From Mimachlamys varia (lineage: Eukaryota; Mollusca; Bivalvia; Pectinida; Pectinidae), in the NCBI GenBank assembly GCA_947623455.1, contig OX392528.1:57430322-57494321 (forward strand): a DNA stretch of 64,000 nucleotides, written 5' to 3'. The translations under genes and the position numbers were made by a program. Positions 46,512 through 59,916 of this stretch are shown piece by piece. The first letter of the stretch is position 1; each line of letters opens with the position of its first letter. The notes below the pieces were generated by a model. That model was not told where the DNA came from and searched no databases. It worked only from the letters and a program-made list of their open reading frames with translations.

Positions 46512-47451
46512 CAGTTGTGGTATCACACAACGCACCAAAAACTGCGTGCGTGCATCGTGCATACATCGTGCACACATCGTTCGCCCATGGTGCGCCCAAC
46601 TGGGCGATCTAACGATCGTGCGTTTATGTGTGCGATTAGATCGCACACCCGCACGATTTGGTACAATTGGTCGATACATATTACGGAATGAAAAAAATAT
46701 GGAACCCTCTTGTCCAAAAAATATTTAAACTCGCATAATATTTATTGGGATTATGTCTATTAACAATAAAGAGTAAACAGTATTACAGTGACCACGAGAC
46801 AGCCAAATGCGGGTTTAGCTACCAGGTAACAGAAAAGCTAAATAACATGCCAGAGTTTTACCTGTCCCGTGTGCGGCGATACGCTACGATAGCCATTACC
46901 GAGCAACCGTTATGAAAACAAACTGGACTCTTAATAATAATTAGTTATTTGAAAACCACCTCCCCTTCCAACCCTTTTACCTGTGTTTTCACACCTAGGC
47001 GAGTTTTGTAAGTGCCCCGGGCCAGAGACATCTACACATATTGTATATGTACAGATGCAGTGTATAACTTGGTAAAAACTGGCAATATTTACTTGAATGA
47101 GAACTTGTCAATATGTATTGAAAGTTTAGATTTGTCTATTTGGTTTGTTTCAAAAACTACAGAAAGACTATTACTAATTTAAAGAAATATATAGATAGAA
47201 CTATCAGCTAATGTAAATAGTTAAAATATAGAAATATATTTAAAACAACTAACGCGAAACCGTATATATTTTTAAACCATTTCTAAATTTACATCAACCA
47301 CGATTGTCATCGCACAATGTTAGTTTATCGTGCGCCCACATGTGCGTTAGAAATAATCGCCCAGGATCGCATCGTTCGCACATCGTGCATACACCGTTCG
47401 CCCATCGTGCGCCCACTGCACATCCTGTAACGTTGTGCGATCCCACAACTG
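46512..47451. mobile_element. Non-autonomous TIR element, 940 bp, TA target duplication
   Basis: Left end CAGTTGTGGTATCACACAAC and the reverse complement of the right end, CAGTTGTGGGATCGCACAAC, match at 18 of 20 positions and are each flanked by TA. The CAG start and TA flanks fit the Tc1/mariner type. Inside both ends are dense CATCGTGC, CGTTCGCCC and GTGCGCCCA words; CGTTCGCCCAT-GTGCGCCCA lies in the same direction at both ends (about 46578 and 47394), which is unusual for a TIR element. No transposase ORF inside. Confidence 0.88.
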
Positions 47452-47453
47452 TA

Positions 47454-50400
47454 TTATACAATCACCCGTAGCTATGAACACTCCCGTAAATGCGAAAACC
47501 AACCAAAGTCATAAGGAACACGTTTTGTTTGTTGTTCTGTACATTTGTCATCAAATGTCTTCAACCACGGGGACTTGTAGCCATCTTGGATTTTTTTTTA
47601 TGAAAAAGTGTTTCTCTGTCTTTTTTAAATATCTGTGTACATATTCTCAACATACCGAGCAAATACTCTCGTGTTTTTGTTAATTATCTAAAGAAAGTCG
47701 AAAATCGGCAATTCAAATATAGGCTAATTCAACCAAAGATTTGAAAATGTTCCACCACTTACATGTTGATGATTGTTCCTCCCATCAATAGCATATTACG
47801 TACTGTTAAATAGGATAAAATTGGTTTGCATCCAACGCTCACAAAAGGGTGTATTCTCTAAAAAAAAAACACAGTTTTTGTGTTTAAAATGTTATCATCG
47901 CAAATGGCATTTTTGAGATTGTTTCTTCCATAAAGCAGCCAAATGGCACGATTGAAACATGATTTTTTGTCACAATCATGCCATGAATGTATTCTTTACG
48001 GTGACTATCATTTGATTAGATTTTCATTAATATTTTACATAACATGCACATTTTATCAACACTTAGACAGCTTCTGAAAGGTTCAACTTTGAGGAGCCAT
48101 AAAAAACAAACCAAGTGACCTAAATCTTTATACTTTATAGATTTGTGACCACAACGGCATGGGCAATGCACCACCAATAGGAAATTATAATCAGAGAAGG
48201 GGCCATTTTGGAAACAGGCCCTTTAACTGGAAACCAATGAATACTCGTAGCCTCGATATCACTGTAGTAGTATTGGCCTTAGGACCTAACCGGGTAGATC
48301 AGTTTGTAAGAGCGACAACATCATGATCGGATTCTTTGACTTGCCGCGCGTATCTTAACTTGTGAAGAACATTGCTGTTGACTTGAGCTTTGCTGATTCC
48401 ATCTTCATCATTTTTTTCTAAAATTGTGAGAAAATTAATATTCTTATCGTAAATTACTCATTAAAGCCGATAAAACGTTCCTCATTCAAAGTGTCCAACC
48501 GTGTTATGGGGGTTCTGAAGTTCAGCATTAAGTCATGTTGGAGTGCCATTACGATAGGTTTCATTGTAAATATAATCAAATATATTTCTCTACATATCAA
48601 TCCCATCTTCGGTTGATATTGTTCTTTGTTTGTCCTATAAAACCATGGATCAACCTCGCAAAATATCATTTGAATATAGTGTATAATTCTTTTTATTATG
48701 ATCCTCTAATGAGATTGATAGTATAAAAAAACAACTACTTTTAGCATTTGATAATTCAGTTTGTGACAACTTTCATTCATTGTCAAGAGGTATAAGGTTT
48801 ATGAAGGTTTCTCCTCAACATGTCATTTGTATCTATTTCATAATGACCTTGTTGGTTAATCTTCATAGAATCAATAACGACACGTGCAGCAAAGGAGGTG
48901 GTAGAGTAGGATAAAGTAATCTTAAGGTTGTATTTTCACTGTAAACTTTTTAACCAAGTTAGTTAAACATTCGGGACGAGAATATGGCTAGTAATTCAAT
49001 AATGTTTATTGGAAGCTAAGGGGCGACAACATCCAGACAATTGCAGACGCATTTGATGAACAAGTGGGGTAAAATCGTCATACACAGAATATTGAATATA
49101 CTGAGGTAGAAATCTTGTTCTGACATGAAAAGGTTTCAGTTTCATTCAACAAAATGTAAATGGAGAAACACTATACAAACATCAAAATGAATTTGTGTTC
49201 TACGGGTTTTGATAAAATGCCAAACTATAAAGTGTTATCTGAATAGGGATTTGTCATCCTGACTGCTGTTATACGCCACATGTGGTTTTATAGAGAGAGA
49301 ATAGTGGTCGTTTGTGTTGTGTAAACTCAAATTGAATTAGACATTTGTTTTCGTATCCAAAAAGTGTACACCATTGCAATTTTTACCGTAAAATGAAATA
49401 GTCATTTTAATGACAACCAAAAAAGAACAGTCCTGTGTGTTACGTCATCTTTCTGTGTTCTGGTTTGGTTCAGAAGCTTGATTCTTGTTTTAGTCTACGT
49501 CAATAATACTATCTATCTTCGTAGTATTGATATTGATTTTGACAACAGTAAATGAAGTTAGATTCTTTGGTTCTGCAAAATAAACACACATGAAACTGAT
49601 CTCGTTATGAATAATAAATCATTATTTGCGACGTCCTCTATCAGATTGTAGCAGACAGGTAACTTGGTTAGTAGTCGATTGTTCTAGCGAGGTAGTTTTT
49701 TTTATCGATCTGTCAGGTACTTTTGTATTACACATATTTACACTGCGTTATTAAACCAGCCAATAAAGATATGAAAACTTTAACAACATCAATTATCTGA
49801 GTGCTCGTCTCATCTGCATTGACACATGATTTTAATTTATCGACCTAAATATGAAATTTCCGAAAGCAAGTGTGCATCTACGTTTTTTTTTTTTTTTTTT
49901 TGCATCATCCGTCATCATTAAAAGTTTTAAAACGTATTTCACAAAATTGAATTCCCATTTTTGTATATTACACACACATAACATGCATTAAAACATTTCA
50001 TTGATAACTCTTCGAAACTGTATACCAGCCCATCGATAATATTTTAAAAGCTGAACGACGTTTAAATAAGTATTTAAAAAAGAAAAAAAATCATAATTCA
50101 ATTAAAATTTTAAAAAAATTAAAGTTTCAAGGTTAGTACGATAAGACAGATGTAAAATTTGTGACAAAATGATACCTATTTCGTTCCCTTTTTTCCACAA
50201 ACGAGAAACCAAATTGAGTGAGATGGACTGATGAAGGGAGTACTAGGGGTTGTAGTAAAAGTGGCAAATAAAAAACATCACTGCTGTTTGGCTGTTTCAT
50301 TGCCAGCCCGGGAGGAAGACTTGCCCGCTTTGGTCCTTAATGCAATGTTATTGCTAGAAACTGGGAAACAGTCCAAAATAGCAAAACCCATAAAATTAAA

Positions 50401-52952
50401 CGATATCTCTCGTAGATCTTATCGTATGCAAGGCTTTCAAAAGATGCCGTGTTACTGTTCCTAGAAGAGATAAAAACAATATGACCTGGCTTTCGTTGAT
50501 GATTTATTTCGGTATGTGAGCATGATACTTTGGCTACTAAATTGGAGCATATTTTTAGTTTTAAACCGACCTGGAGGCACGAATCGATTGGCTCCTTACA
50601 AAGTGTATTTCTAGGTCTACAGTAGGATAGTCTTAATTGTATATAATTACATCGGTTTTGGTCAAAGGAGAAGAAGGGTGTCATGAAGGGCGCAATGACT
50701 ATGTCGTTATGGGCGCAACATGTAGTTCGATAGCGTGTTCAGTGATTCGGGAACATAACTTTCCGTAAACGTGTGATATATTCAGTGTAATATTTCTTTG
50801 AACAGTTGCCATGGTTACTGGAGTGTTCGATTTCACATCATTTTGGTAACAAGAGGATTGCTTTTTCAAAGGTTGTACATTTTAAAGTCGGACCTTGCCA
50901 ATGTGTTAATAAAGAAAAATAGATATGTTCATGTAACACCGACATTATACCTATTTAACGGGGCCCAGTAGTGATGCTTCAATGGTACTTATATCAAACA
51001 TGCATCCCACAACCCACACAATTTTGGGAAAAGTTCCAAAAATTTCAAACGATTCAAATAGTTTATATAATGGCATCTTCGTTACAAATGGCTAGTACGA
51101 AGTTTGAGAGAGACATGTTAATTGGAAAAAAACAAATCGTGCCTAACAAATTAGAGGATACCGACGACAAAACCATTATCTGAACTCGATTAAACTAGGA
51201 TCAAAATTTGAACAAAGGAAAGATTTACACGGAGTCTCCTGTAAAAGTAACTTGGTTATTTTCAATATCTTCTTAAAGTGTTTTTACCGTCATTGTTCGC
51301 AATATATAAAACCTGTTTATAGTACGATGCTAATAAAAGTATGCATTGCCAAAAGTCTCATATAATCTACATTGATACAATAAATAATTATACTATTATT
51401 AACTTTCAAATTCATCGTCTTTAGATACAAAAAGTTATAGGTTAGACATCAAAATAGTTTTTTTCAGCTTCATTTTTTTGCAATGATAAACGTAAAAATA
51501 CAGACAGGTGTCTTTATCACTCCTTCAGTCTGAACGTTTGCTGTGCTTCTACATAAGATGTAAGTACAGAATGAAAGATTTAAGCTAAAAGCAGTCTAAA
51601 CGGAATCATCTATCTATTTGTCAGATAACAAAGAAAATAACAGCATGCCAAGAAATGGAATCTTGTCCTGTTATCTACAGTGTTATCTACAGTGGCTATC
51701 ACAATTATCATCGGTCGGATCTGCTCTCTGAAAACCAAAGTACTGCTTTCACAAATTTCGAATAAAAAAATCAATAGTATATGGTCTGGATCCACGACTC
51801 ATAGGAAACTTTAAAGATGTTTTTATTTCACAATTTTAAAAACCATATTTGAATATGAAATTGAATTTCATATCAAATAAAAAGACGTGATTTTTGGCGA
51901 AATCGAAATATTGCAAAATTGTAGGTTTCCTGTTGTAGTTAGGAGAAAGGGTTAAAATTTGATATAGAACTACCAGCTTCAATATACTAACAATGCTGAT
52001 ATCAAAATGGCTTTGTTCCATCCACTTTCATATCTTTGTAATTGTAAAGAATGGCACTTCTGTACTGAGTAACCATAGAAACCTGGGTCGATGATAGAAT
52101 TTAAAAGTGTCTGTTGACGGTTCGTGTTCGCTATGGTGATATGCAGATGAGAGGAACCTGTCTGTTCTGTCGATAATGTTGCGTTTCGGTTGTTGAATCT
52201 TTGGCTTTTTTACTGCTTCCCAGTAGAGAAGATTGTTTAATGATGCTTAAGGCCATTCCACAACCATTGTAAGCACCACGCCACCGAATATCACATTTTG
52301 TGGTCGGAACAAACCGGTCTCGTTATACTGTCAACAAAATAACCAGACATGACTCGAGAGACATAACTGACAGCAAATGACATAAAGCTTCAAGTGTGTA
52401 AACTAAGCACCATATCAATTATCATAAAGGATTTACAAGAACATCTAAGGATATTCCTGAAATACCATCCTGCGTCTCAGAATTATAGAAAAGAATACAT
52501 CATTGTTATTTTTCGCATTTTCTATTTTCCATTGCATCTTGGAAATGAAATAGAAGTTAATATCAGTGATACGTATATTTTTCTGTCAACTATTAGCACA
52601 TTTTAGGTTTACCTCATCAGACATGCTTCAGATGCATTTTGGTGATTTAGCAAACATCTCTTTGGTATTTCAAAAGGTAATAATAAATTTGAAAACAAAA
52701 TATCTAGACATACATGTAGTTCTCAGAAAAGAGCTTAGTAAATCAGAATAACAAACACACAGTAAGCTGTATCAAAGGTATTTGTTGGTTTATCTAATGA
52801 TTTTAAATTGCAATGTATAGTGCGTTATAACCAAAGAAGCTGCATCAACGAAGCTGCATCAATGAAGCAACATTTTCGCCAAACATTTGATGAAATACCG
52901 TGCATCAAATGTTAATGATTTTAAGTTCGTAGAATTATGATAAATCATAAAG
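47454..52952. other. AT-rich intergenic or intronic DNA
   Basis: Short frames on both strands (50231-50464, 50337-50684, 50971-51183) lack domains. A 20-base T run lies at about 49882-49901. An 11-bp stem, AACATTTGATG/CATCAAATGTT, is at 52881-52912. A tRNA-head-like CGGGTAGATCAGTTTG at 48291 lacks a B box. No gene is supported. Confidence 0.4.
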
Positions 52953-53431
52953 GATATGTGTATGTTTGAGATACATATTAGATATGCGTATGTTTGAGAT
53001 ACATATTAGATATGTGTATGTTTGAGATACATATTAGATATGTGCATGTTTGAGATACATATTAGATATGCGTATGTTTGAGATACATATTAGATATGTG
53101 TATGTTTGAGATACATATTAGATATGTGCATGTTTGAGATACATATTAGATATGTGCATGTTTGAGATACATATTAGATATGTGTATGTTTGAGATACAT
53201 ATTAGATATGTGTATGTTTGAGATACATATTAGATATGTGCATGTTTGAGATACATATTAGATATGTGCATGTTTGAGATACATATTAGATATGTGTATG
53301 TTTGAGATACATATTAGATATGTGCATGTTTGAGATACATATTAGATATGTGTATGTTTGAGATACATATTAGATATGTGCATGTTTGAGATACATATTA
53401 GATATGTGCATGTTTGAGATACATATTAGAT
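52953..53431. repeat. 28-bp minisatellite, about 17 copies
   Basis: The unit is GTTTGAGATACATATTAG followed by ATATGTGTAT. The only frequent variants are GTGTATG, GTGCATG and GCGTATG at one position, so the copies are young or homogenised. Confidence 0.97.
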
Positions 53432-54133
53432 ATGTAGTATTGCAGCTGTGTCTGTTTGTTAATGACAATTGTACATATCACACGGCACAATAGATGATTA
53501 TCAGTCAACACGTATATTGCATCAATGAAATTGTACAGGCGATGTCTGTTTCGTGCGTGATGTCGTTATTGAAACTTATTTCAGTGTGCACTTGTCAATT
53601 TATGACTTAATTTGGGAGAGAGTGCTTCGGAAATGTGTCCGGTGCAGGAGCTCTTGCAGGACATGTCATTCAGTGGCTATTCTATAACATTTGCTTGTAC
53701 AACAAGCAGTTCCTTATGCCAACATTTTAAAGTAAAGACATGGTTCTATTCGTGCTAAAACAACTGATTGAGAATGATTCGATTTTGAGGAGAAACAAAT
53801 AAATAAGTATACAAGTTTAGATAATAGTTGAACTTCATGCTTGCCTTTCCTCCTTTTGTATCACGAAAATGTTCGTATGGAATTTAACTATGAGAAACGG
53901 TTTGAAATGTGTTTGGTATATTAGTCAAGTGGTGAAAATACAGACAATGAACAAATTTGGTTTGAAATAAAAAAAAAAACAAGCATTTGCTTGATTTGGA
54001 AGCACTCCGGATGGTATCAAGGATAGTATGGTGTACATGTACGTGTCAGATTAATTGAGTTCAGGTTCGACATGCCATGTTGTATTCCTACAGTACAGGC
54101 AGTATGACGGCTCCGGAGCCTTCGTGTGTTGGT
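53432..54133. other. Unique spacer
   Basis: Nothing recognised. Confidence 0.4.
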
Positions 54134-54159
54134 GGGGGGGGGGGGGGGGGGGGGGGGGG
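54134..54159 (+). repeat. Uninterrupted run of 26 G
   Basis: Preceded by GTGTTGGT and followed by TCTCCGCGAG. Able to form G-quadruplexes; exact length is likely to be polymorphic or mis-assembled. Confidence 0.95.
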
Positions 54160-54359
54160 TCTCCGCGAGCCATTAATTATTTAGGGTATGTCTATTCATC
54201 GCCATACTGTTTTGTTTATCGGTACACATTCGCTATCTAATAAATATCCATTACCACGGAAAGCTTCCAGGAATTTCTGACCTCTACTCCCGAAAGTTCC
54301 TGAACAATCATAAACAATGCAGCCGAGTTCCGGCAGCTCCTTGTCAATTTCATATTTGA

Positions 54360-54500
54360 CGTATTTGCTTTTCCGGTAATACATTAAAGCATGTGTGTTG
54401 CATTTTATAGACCTATGACAAAATTTACGTCTTTGCTTTTCTGGTAATATATTGAAGCATGTGTATAATGCATTTTCTAGATCTATGAAAAAATTCATTC
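54360..54500 (-). repeat. Two tandem copies of a 68-bp segment
   Basis: TTTGCTTTTCCGGTAATACA at about 54365 recurs as TTTGCTTTTCTGGTAATATA at about 54433, with matching GAAGCATGTGT/TAAAGCATGTGT and ATAGACCTATGA/CTAGATCTATGA. 68 is not a multiple of three, so the 132-residue minus-strand frame covering it changes frame between copies and is probably not a protein. Confidence 0.8.
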
Positions 54501-55616
54501 TAAAATGCGTTTCTAAAAATTTATATATAGAGTAAGGTGTGTTTTTGCATGATATGTTATCAGCGAAAACTAACTCTGAAGAAAGAGTGACCAAGGACTG
54601 GTAGTCAACGCGTGTATATAGTTTTATAGGAAAAATAAAAAATTTGTCAGATCAACAATGATTAGAACTTGTTTTCCAAACATGAAATTTATTTGAGTGA
54701 AACATGTTTTAGTTTCTGAAGCGTTACTTTCTGAAACGTTTAAGCTGTAGATCAATTGTTTGAAAACCATCACAAACTTTGTCTACCGAAAATTCTAATC
54801 TTTGAAAAGTGTATGCGCAGAAACACTTCCGATTGTTCATACAACTTGGAACCTTTCTTGTCTGCACATTCTATACAATAGGTCCATGCCTATTATATAC
54901 AATATGTCGATTACGTTTGTTCGCAATGAATTCCAAGCATCAAAAATAGCTTTAAAACAGTGTCAATAGCATCTTCCAACGAATTCGGATAATTGAAACA
55001 TCTACCTTAAAGAGAATGGTATCGTCCCGTGATCAATTTGTTGTTGATAATAGGTCCATTGTACACAGCGTTGCTAACTATGACAAACAGATCCTTCTTC
55101 AAAACAAATAAGATTGACTCAAAGTTACAGCATTGATGACAAAAAGCAACGTGATACCAATAATGGCTTTACGATGAAAAACTCTCTGTCCAAAAATAAA
55201 TCTTTATCAGCAGAAACAACGTGATCGACTGTAGTCACAAAATGGGGCCAAACTACTACGATCATTAGGTCGTTTATTAACAACGCTGCATAAGGTGATC
55301 CATCAGAAGTGCGGGCTAACTGATTGGCTCGGTAGTCTTCACTGTCTCATTTATGATCACCAATCAAAGAGCGATGCTTTGTTAGCTCTGTCTGGGGTCA
55401 TAATAATTAGGAGACGCCGCACGCGCAGGTGCCAGGGTTATGCGGCTCATGAAGACAAATTGATCATCTTAGTGCTATTTGTGTTTTCCCGTAGAGCTTC
55501 CACTAACAAAATATAGTTCCATATACGGAAAATGGAAATTCCGAAGCCTTTCGCATTTATGTTAAATGATAAGCCAGAAGATCTGGAATGTGGGCAAATC
55601 CGTGATTTTAACAGGT
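54501..55616. other. Unique spacer
   Basis: A 73-residue frame at 55295-55516 has no recognised domain. No element was recognised. Confidence 0.4.
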
Positions 55617-56082
55617 AACTCAATAGTGACTACCTCAATAGTGACTGCCTCAATAGTGACTACCTCAATAGTGACTACCTCAATAGTGACTACCTCAATA
55701 GTGACTGCCTCAATAGTGACTACCTCAATAGTGACTACCTCAATAGTGACTGCCTCAATAGTGACTACCTCAATAGTGACTACCTCAATAGTGACTACCT
55801 CAATAGTAGTGACTACCTCAATAGTGACTACCTCAATAGTAGTGACTACCTCAATAGTGACTACCTCAATAGTGACTACCTCAATAGTGACTACCTCAAT
55901 AGTGACTACCTCAATAGTGACTGCCTCAATAGTGACTACCTCAATAGTGACTACCTCAATAGTGACTACCTCAATAGTGACTACCTCAATAGTGACTACC
56001 TCAATAGTGACTGCCTCAATAGTGACTGCCTCAATAGTGACAACCTCAATAGTGACTACCTCAATAGTGACTACCTCAATTA
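55617..56082. repeat. 15-bp minisatellite, about 31 copies
   Basis: The unit is CTCAATAGTGACTAC with a common GACTGCC variant. Two copies carry an extra AGT (near 55806 and 55850). The array keeps a plus-strand frame open (175 codons, a VTTSI repeat) simply because 15 and the 3-bp insertions preserve frame and the unit lacks a stop in that frame. Confidence 0.97.
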
Positions 56083-58367
56083 AATATTTCTAATTATTTG
56101 GAGATTTACCTTAAACGTAGCTCATTTAGCTGTGGAAAAGGGAATCGGGATGTAGAGCATGTTATGTAATGTCAATGATTCGTTAAAATGTTGTACTATT
56201 TCAAATTCAATAAATGATAATCATGAACACATCTTAATAATAAATAGTTGACACCGTTAACCGATTCTAAATAATACGCCTGTTTTATACTGCTACATAT
56301 TACACATCCGTGTTATTGGAAAGTATCTGGCTGAGATCAAACACATCCCAGAAACTTAGCTACGTCACCGGTTCTGAGCCGCCTCAAGGGAGCACGCCAG
56401 TATGGTGGTACTGCGCCAAACAGTGATCTGGCTCTGCCATTCGTCTCCTCCCGAGGACGCCTGGGACATAAAGGGATGCGTCTTTGATACATGTGTTTTG
56501 TTGAATGCGACAAACGGCAGCTGTACACGACAGCTAAAAGCGGATTGCATTACCAAAGCCGTTAGTTTCGTATTTTTTACCGGAAGTAAAATATGTTAAA
56601 GCGAAAGTAAAAGTTCAGTGCCACCAAATATACGACAGCATGGATGTCAATTATTTAATAGAAAGCATATAGGGGTAAGTGGTGAAGTAAGGTTTATTCC
56701 TATGTATTTCACAACGGAAGACAAATAATTGATGTTTGTATAACTTTAATATTTATTCATTAAAATGTTTATATCTTACCGTGTTTCTTCCATTCAAAGG
56801 ATATACATCTATACAATTACCACAAATGGCACAAACCATTAATAGGCATCGTGGAATTCTGACTCAAAATACACAATATTCTCTTTATTGCCTCCAAGAT
56901 GAAATGAACAATGAATATTAAACATATATACAAAACATTCGATACAAAATATATAAAAATTACTTCCAAACAAAGGAGATATGGAGATAATACATTTATT
57001 GTTTAAGATTTATAATACACAAGTTTGTTCATATGAACATTGACATTGTGATATCCTTTATATTTCAGACCCAACTAGTATGCCATACATCTGTATTTTT
57101 ATAAAAGGCAGGTTATGTTTTATTAATTGTTGCTTCAGACTTACTACAAATATATTACAACAAACAGATTACTTATTGTTTCAGACTGATTGAACATGTG
57201 GATTTAATAGTAGTACTTACAATGTACTATGAATGACATGTTAAGAAAGTGTTTTACTTGTTTCAGCATGGCATTTAACTTGTAATTCAATATTACAGGA
57301 AAGTTGTAATTAATAAAGTGTTGCTTCATATCCCAAATCATTATAAAATTGTGATTTAAGTTCTCAAACATGCAAGGTTATGATTCAGACTGGTTATTTA
57401 TAACTTAAATTTTCTGTCACAGACGTGCTATAAACATGTTTTGCTTTGTTTCAAACTAGTTTAATATACAAATTATATATCACTTATATTAGCTACACTG
57501 TTCCACATAACAAGGAACTATATTAATTGTTACTATCAGTCAGAAAGTTGTTATCCATCAAAAAGTCATATCATCTATATTGTAGGTAGGTTATACATAT
57601 TTCATCATCAAATTCTTTCAAGTCCTGAATTTATTAATCACCTGATCCAGATATATTGTTTATAGACAATAGCCATATTTGATGTGTTGTGTGAACTTGA
57701 AGGCATTTCACACAAACCAGATAATGGTAACACCATGCACTGTTTAACTTTTTTAAATGTATAATTCATAGTAAAACATATATTTATCTGGTTAGATAAA
57801 TGATAAATTATTTTCCATAGTAGTTTTAATACCTACTTGTCAGACTGTAACAATAATGATGGCTGTGAATAACAAAATTGAAATCTTTGAACTGGAACTC
57901 TTCAGGTTCTTGTTCCTAGTATTCTCTACATCATCATCCGGCATCCCAAGCATTTGTTTCTTTATATATACATTTGGTAATATTATAGGGTATGTGATGT
58001 TATGAATTTATACCTGCTTATTTAACAACACAATCCATGTAGAAAAACATGCAAACTGTGTATTCCTTAAGTCATGGTAAATAAGCACTCAACCACAGAA
58101 AAATGAATATTCACAGCCAACTCATCAAAATCTAAAACATTGTTTTCTGTTGATAATGAAACTTGGATCACAAATATATAATTACCTGTCGGTACTGTTA
58201 TATACAGTATCACTGAACATCGGGGTTTTTTTAACCGACAATAAAAGACATTGAAATTAATTTTATGAGAATGAAATAACTATACTGGGAATATCAGGAA
58301 CTAAACTACAACAACTTTGCTTGTTAAAATTTTATTCAATAAATATATGATACCTGACAGGTTGATA
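56083..58367. other. AT-rich sequence with one GC-richer block
   Basis: 56340-56550 is GC- and CpG-richer than its surroundings and is followed by a GGGGTAAGTGG donor-like site at 56666; a promoter or first exon is conceivable but unproven. The remainder (56700-58360) is AT-rich without a supported feature. Confidence 0.35.
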
Positions 58368-59731
58368 GATGTGTAATACCTGTCTGTTATTGTGTAATAC
58401 CTGTATGTTATTATTGTAATACCTGTCTGTTATTGTGTAATACCTGTCTGTTATATGTGTAATACCTGTGTGTTACATGTTTAATACATGTCTGTAACAT
58501 GTGTAATACCTGTCTGTTACATGTATAATACATGTCTGTTATATGTGTAATACCTGTCTGTTATTGTGTAATGCCTGTCTGTTACATGTATAATACATGT
58601 CTGTTATATGTGTAATACCTGTCTGTTATTGTGTAATGCCTGTCTGTTACATGTATAATACATGTCTGTTATATGTGTAATACCTGTCTGTTATTGTGTA
58701 ATGCCTGTCTGTTACATGTATAATACATGTCTGTTATATGTGTAATACCTGTCTGCTATTGTGTAATGTCTGTCTGTTATATGTGTAATACCTGTCTGTT
58801 ATTGTGAAATACCTGTCTGTTTCATGTATAATACCTGTCTGTTTCATGTGTAATACCTGTCTGTTATATGTTTAATACATGTCTGTTATATGTGTAATGT
58901 CTGTCTGTTAAATGTGTAATACCTGTCTGTTATATGTTTAATACATGTCTGTTATTGTGTAATGCCTGTCTGTTATATGTTTAATACATGTCTGTTATTG
59001 TGAATATCTGTCTGTTACATGTGTAATACCTGTCTGTTATATGTTTAATACCTGTCTGTTATTGTGTAATGCCTGTCTGTTACATGTATAATACATGTCT
59101 GTTATATGTGTAATATCTGTCTGTTACATGTATAATACATGTCTGTTATATGTATAATACCTGTCTGTTATTGTGTAATGCCTGTCTGTTACATGTATAA
59201 TACATGTCTGTTATATGTGTAATACCTGTCTGTTATTGTGTAATGCCTGTCTGTTATATGTGTAATGCCTGCCGTTATATGCGTAATGCATGTCTGTTTT
59301 TGTGTAATACATGTCTGTTATTGTGTAATGCCTGTCTGTTATAAGTGTTATACCTGTTTGTTATATGTGTAATGCCTGTCTGTTATATGTGTAATGCCTG
59401 TCTGTAATATGTGTAATGCCTGTCTGTTATATGTGTAATGCATGTCTATTATTGTGTAATACATGTCTGTTACATGTGTAATACCTGTCTGTTATTGTGT
59501 AATGCCTGTCTGTTACATGTATAATACATGTCTGTCATATGTGTAATGCCTGTCTGTTATTGTGTAATGCCTGTCTTTTACATGTATAATGCATGTCTGC
59601 TATATGTGTAATACCTGTCTGTTACTTGTATAATACATGTCTGTTATATGTGTAATACCTGTCTGTTATTGTGTAATGCCTGTCTGTTATATGTGTAATA
59701 CCTGTCTGTTATTGTGTAATACCTGTCTGTT
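58368..59731. repeat. 21/22-bp minisatellite, about 63 copies
   Basis: Two alternating unit lengths occur: TGTCTGTTATATGTGTAATA plus CC (22) and TGTCTGTTATTGTGTAATG plus CC (21), with ACATGTATAATACATG variants. Multi-unit blocks recur (for example near 58560, 58620 and 58680), showing higher-order duplication. Confidence 0.96.
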
Positions 59732-59751
59732 TAACAGACATGTATTACACA
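59713..59751. repeat. Inverted unit at the array end, hairpin
   Basis: The last plus-strand unit, TGTGTAATACCTGTCTGTT, is followed by AACAGACATGTATTACACA, its reverse complement with one mismatch and a 1-base loop. A single unit was copied in inverse orientation at the array border. Confidence 0.9.
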
Positions 59752-59916
59752 TATAACTGACTTTTGCATCAATTAACATTTTCAATAACAATAAACAACA
59801 TTTGCCGTGAAATTGTATATCCTTTTTTTATTTTTTCTTACTGTATTTATTTTGCTGCTACATTCGCCTGTGTAACATAGCTTTTACATCTCCATTTGAA
59901 GAGTTCCTCCAATTTT
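59752..59916. other. Short spacer
   Basis: Nothing recognised. Confidence 0.4.

Noticed and set aside
48285..48330. tRNA-head-like CGGGTAGATCAGTTTGTAAGAGC
   Set aside because: No B box or cloverleaf follows; at most a short SINE fragment.
54196..54594. 132-residue minus-strand ORF preceded by a CTCTTTCTTCAG acceptor-like site
   Set aside because: It spans a 68-bp tandem duplication that changes frame between copies, and no domain or partner donor was convincing.
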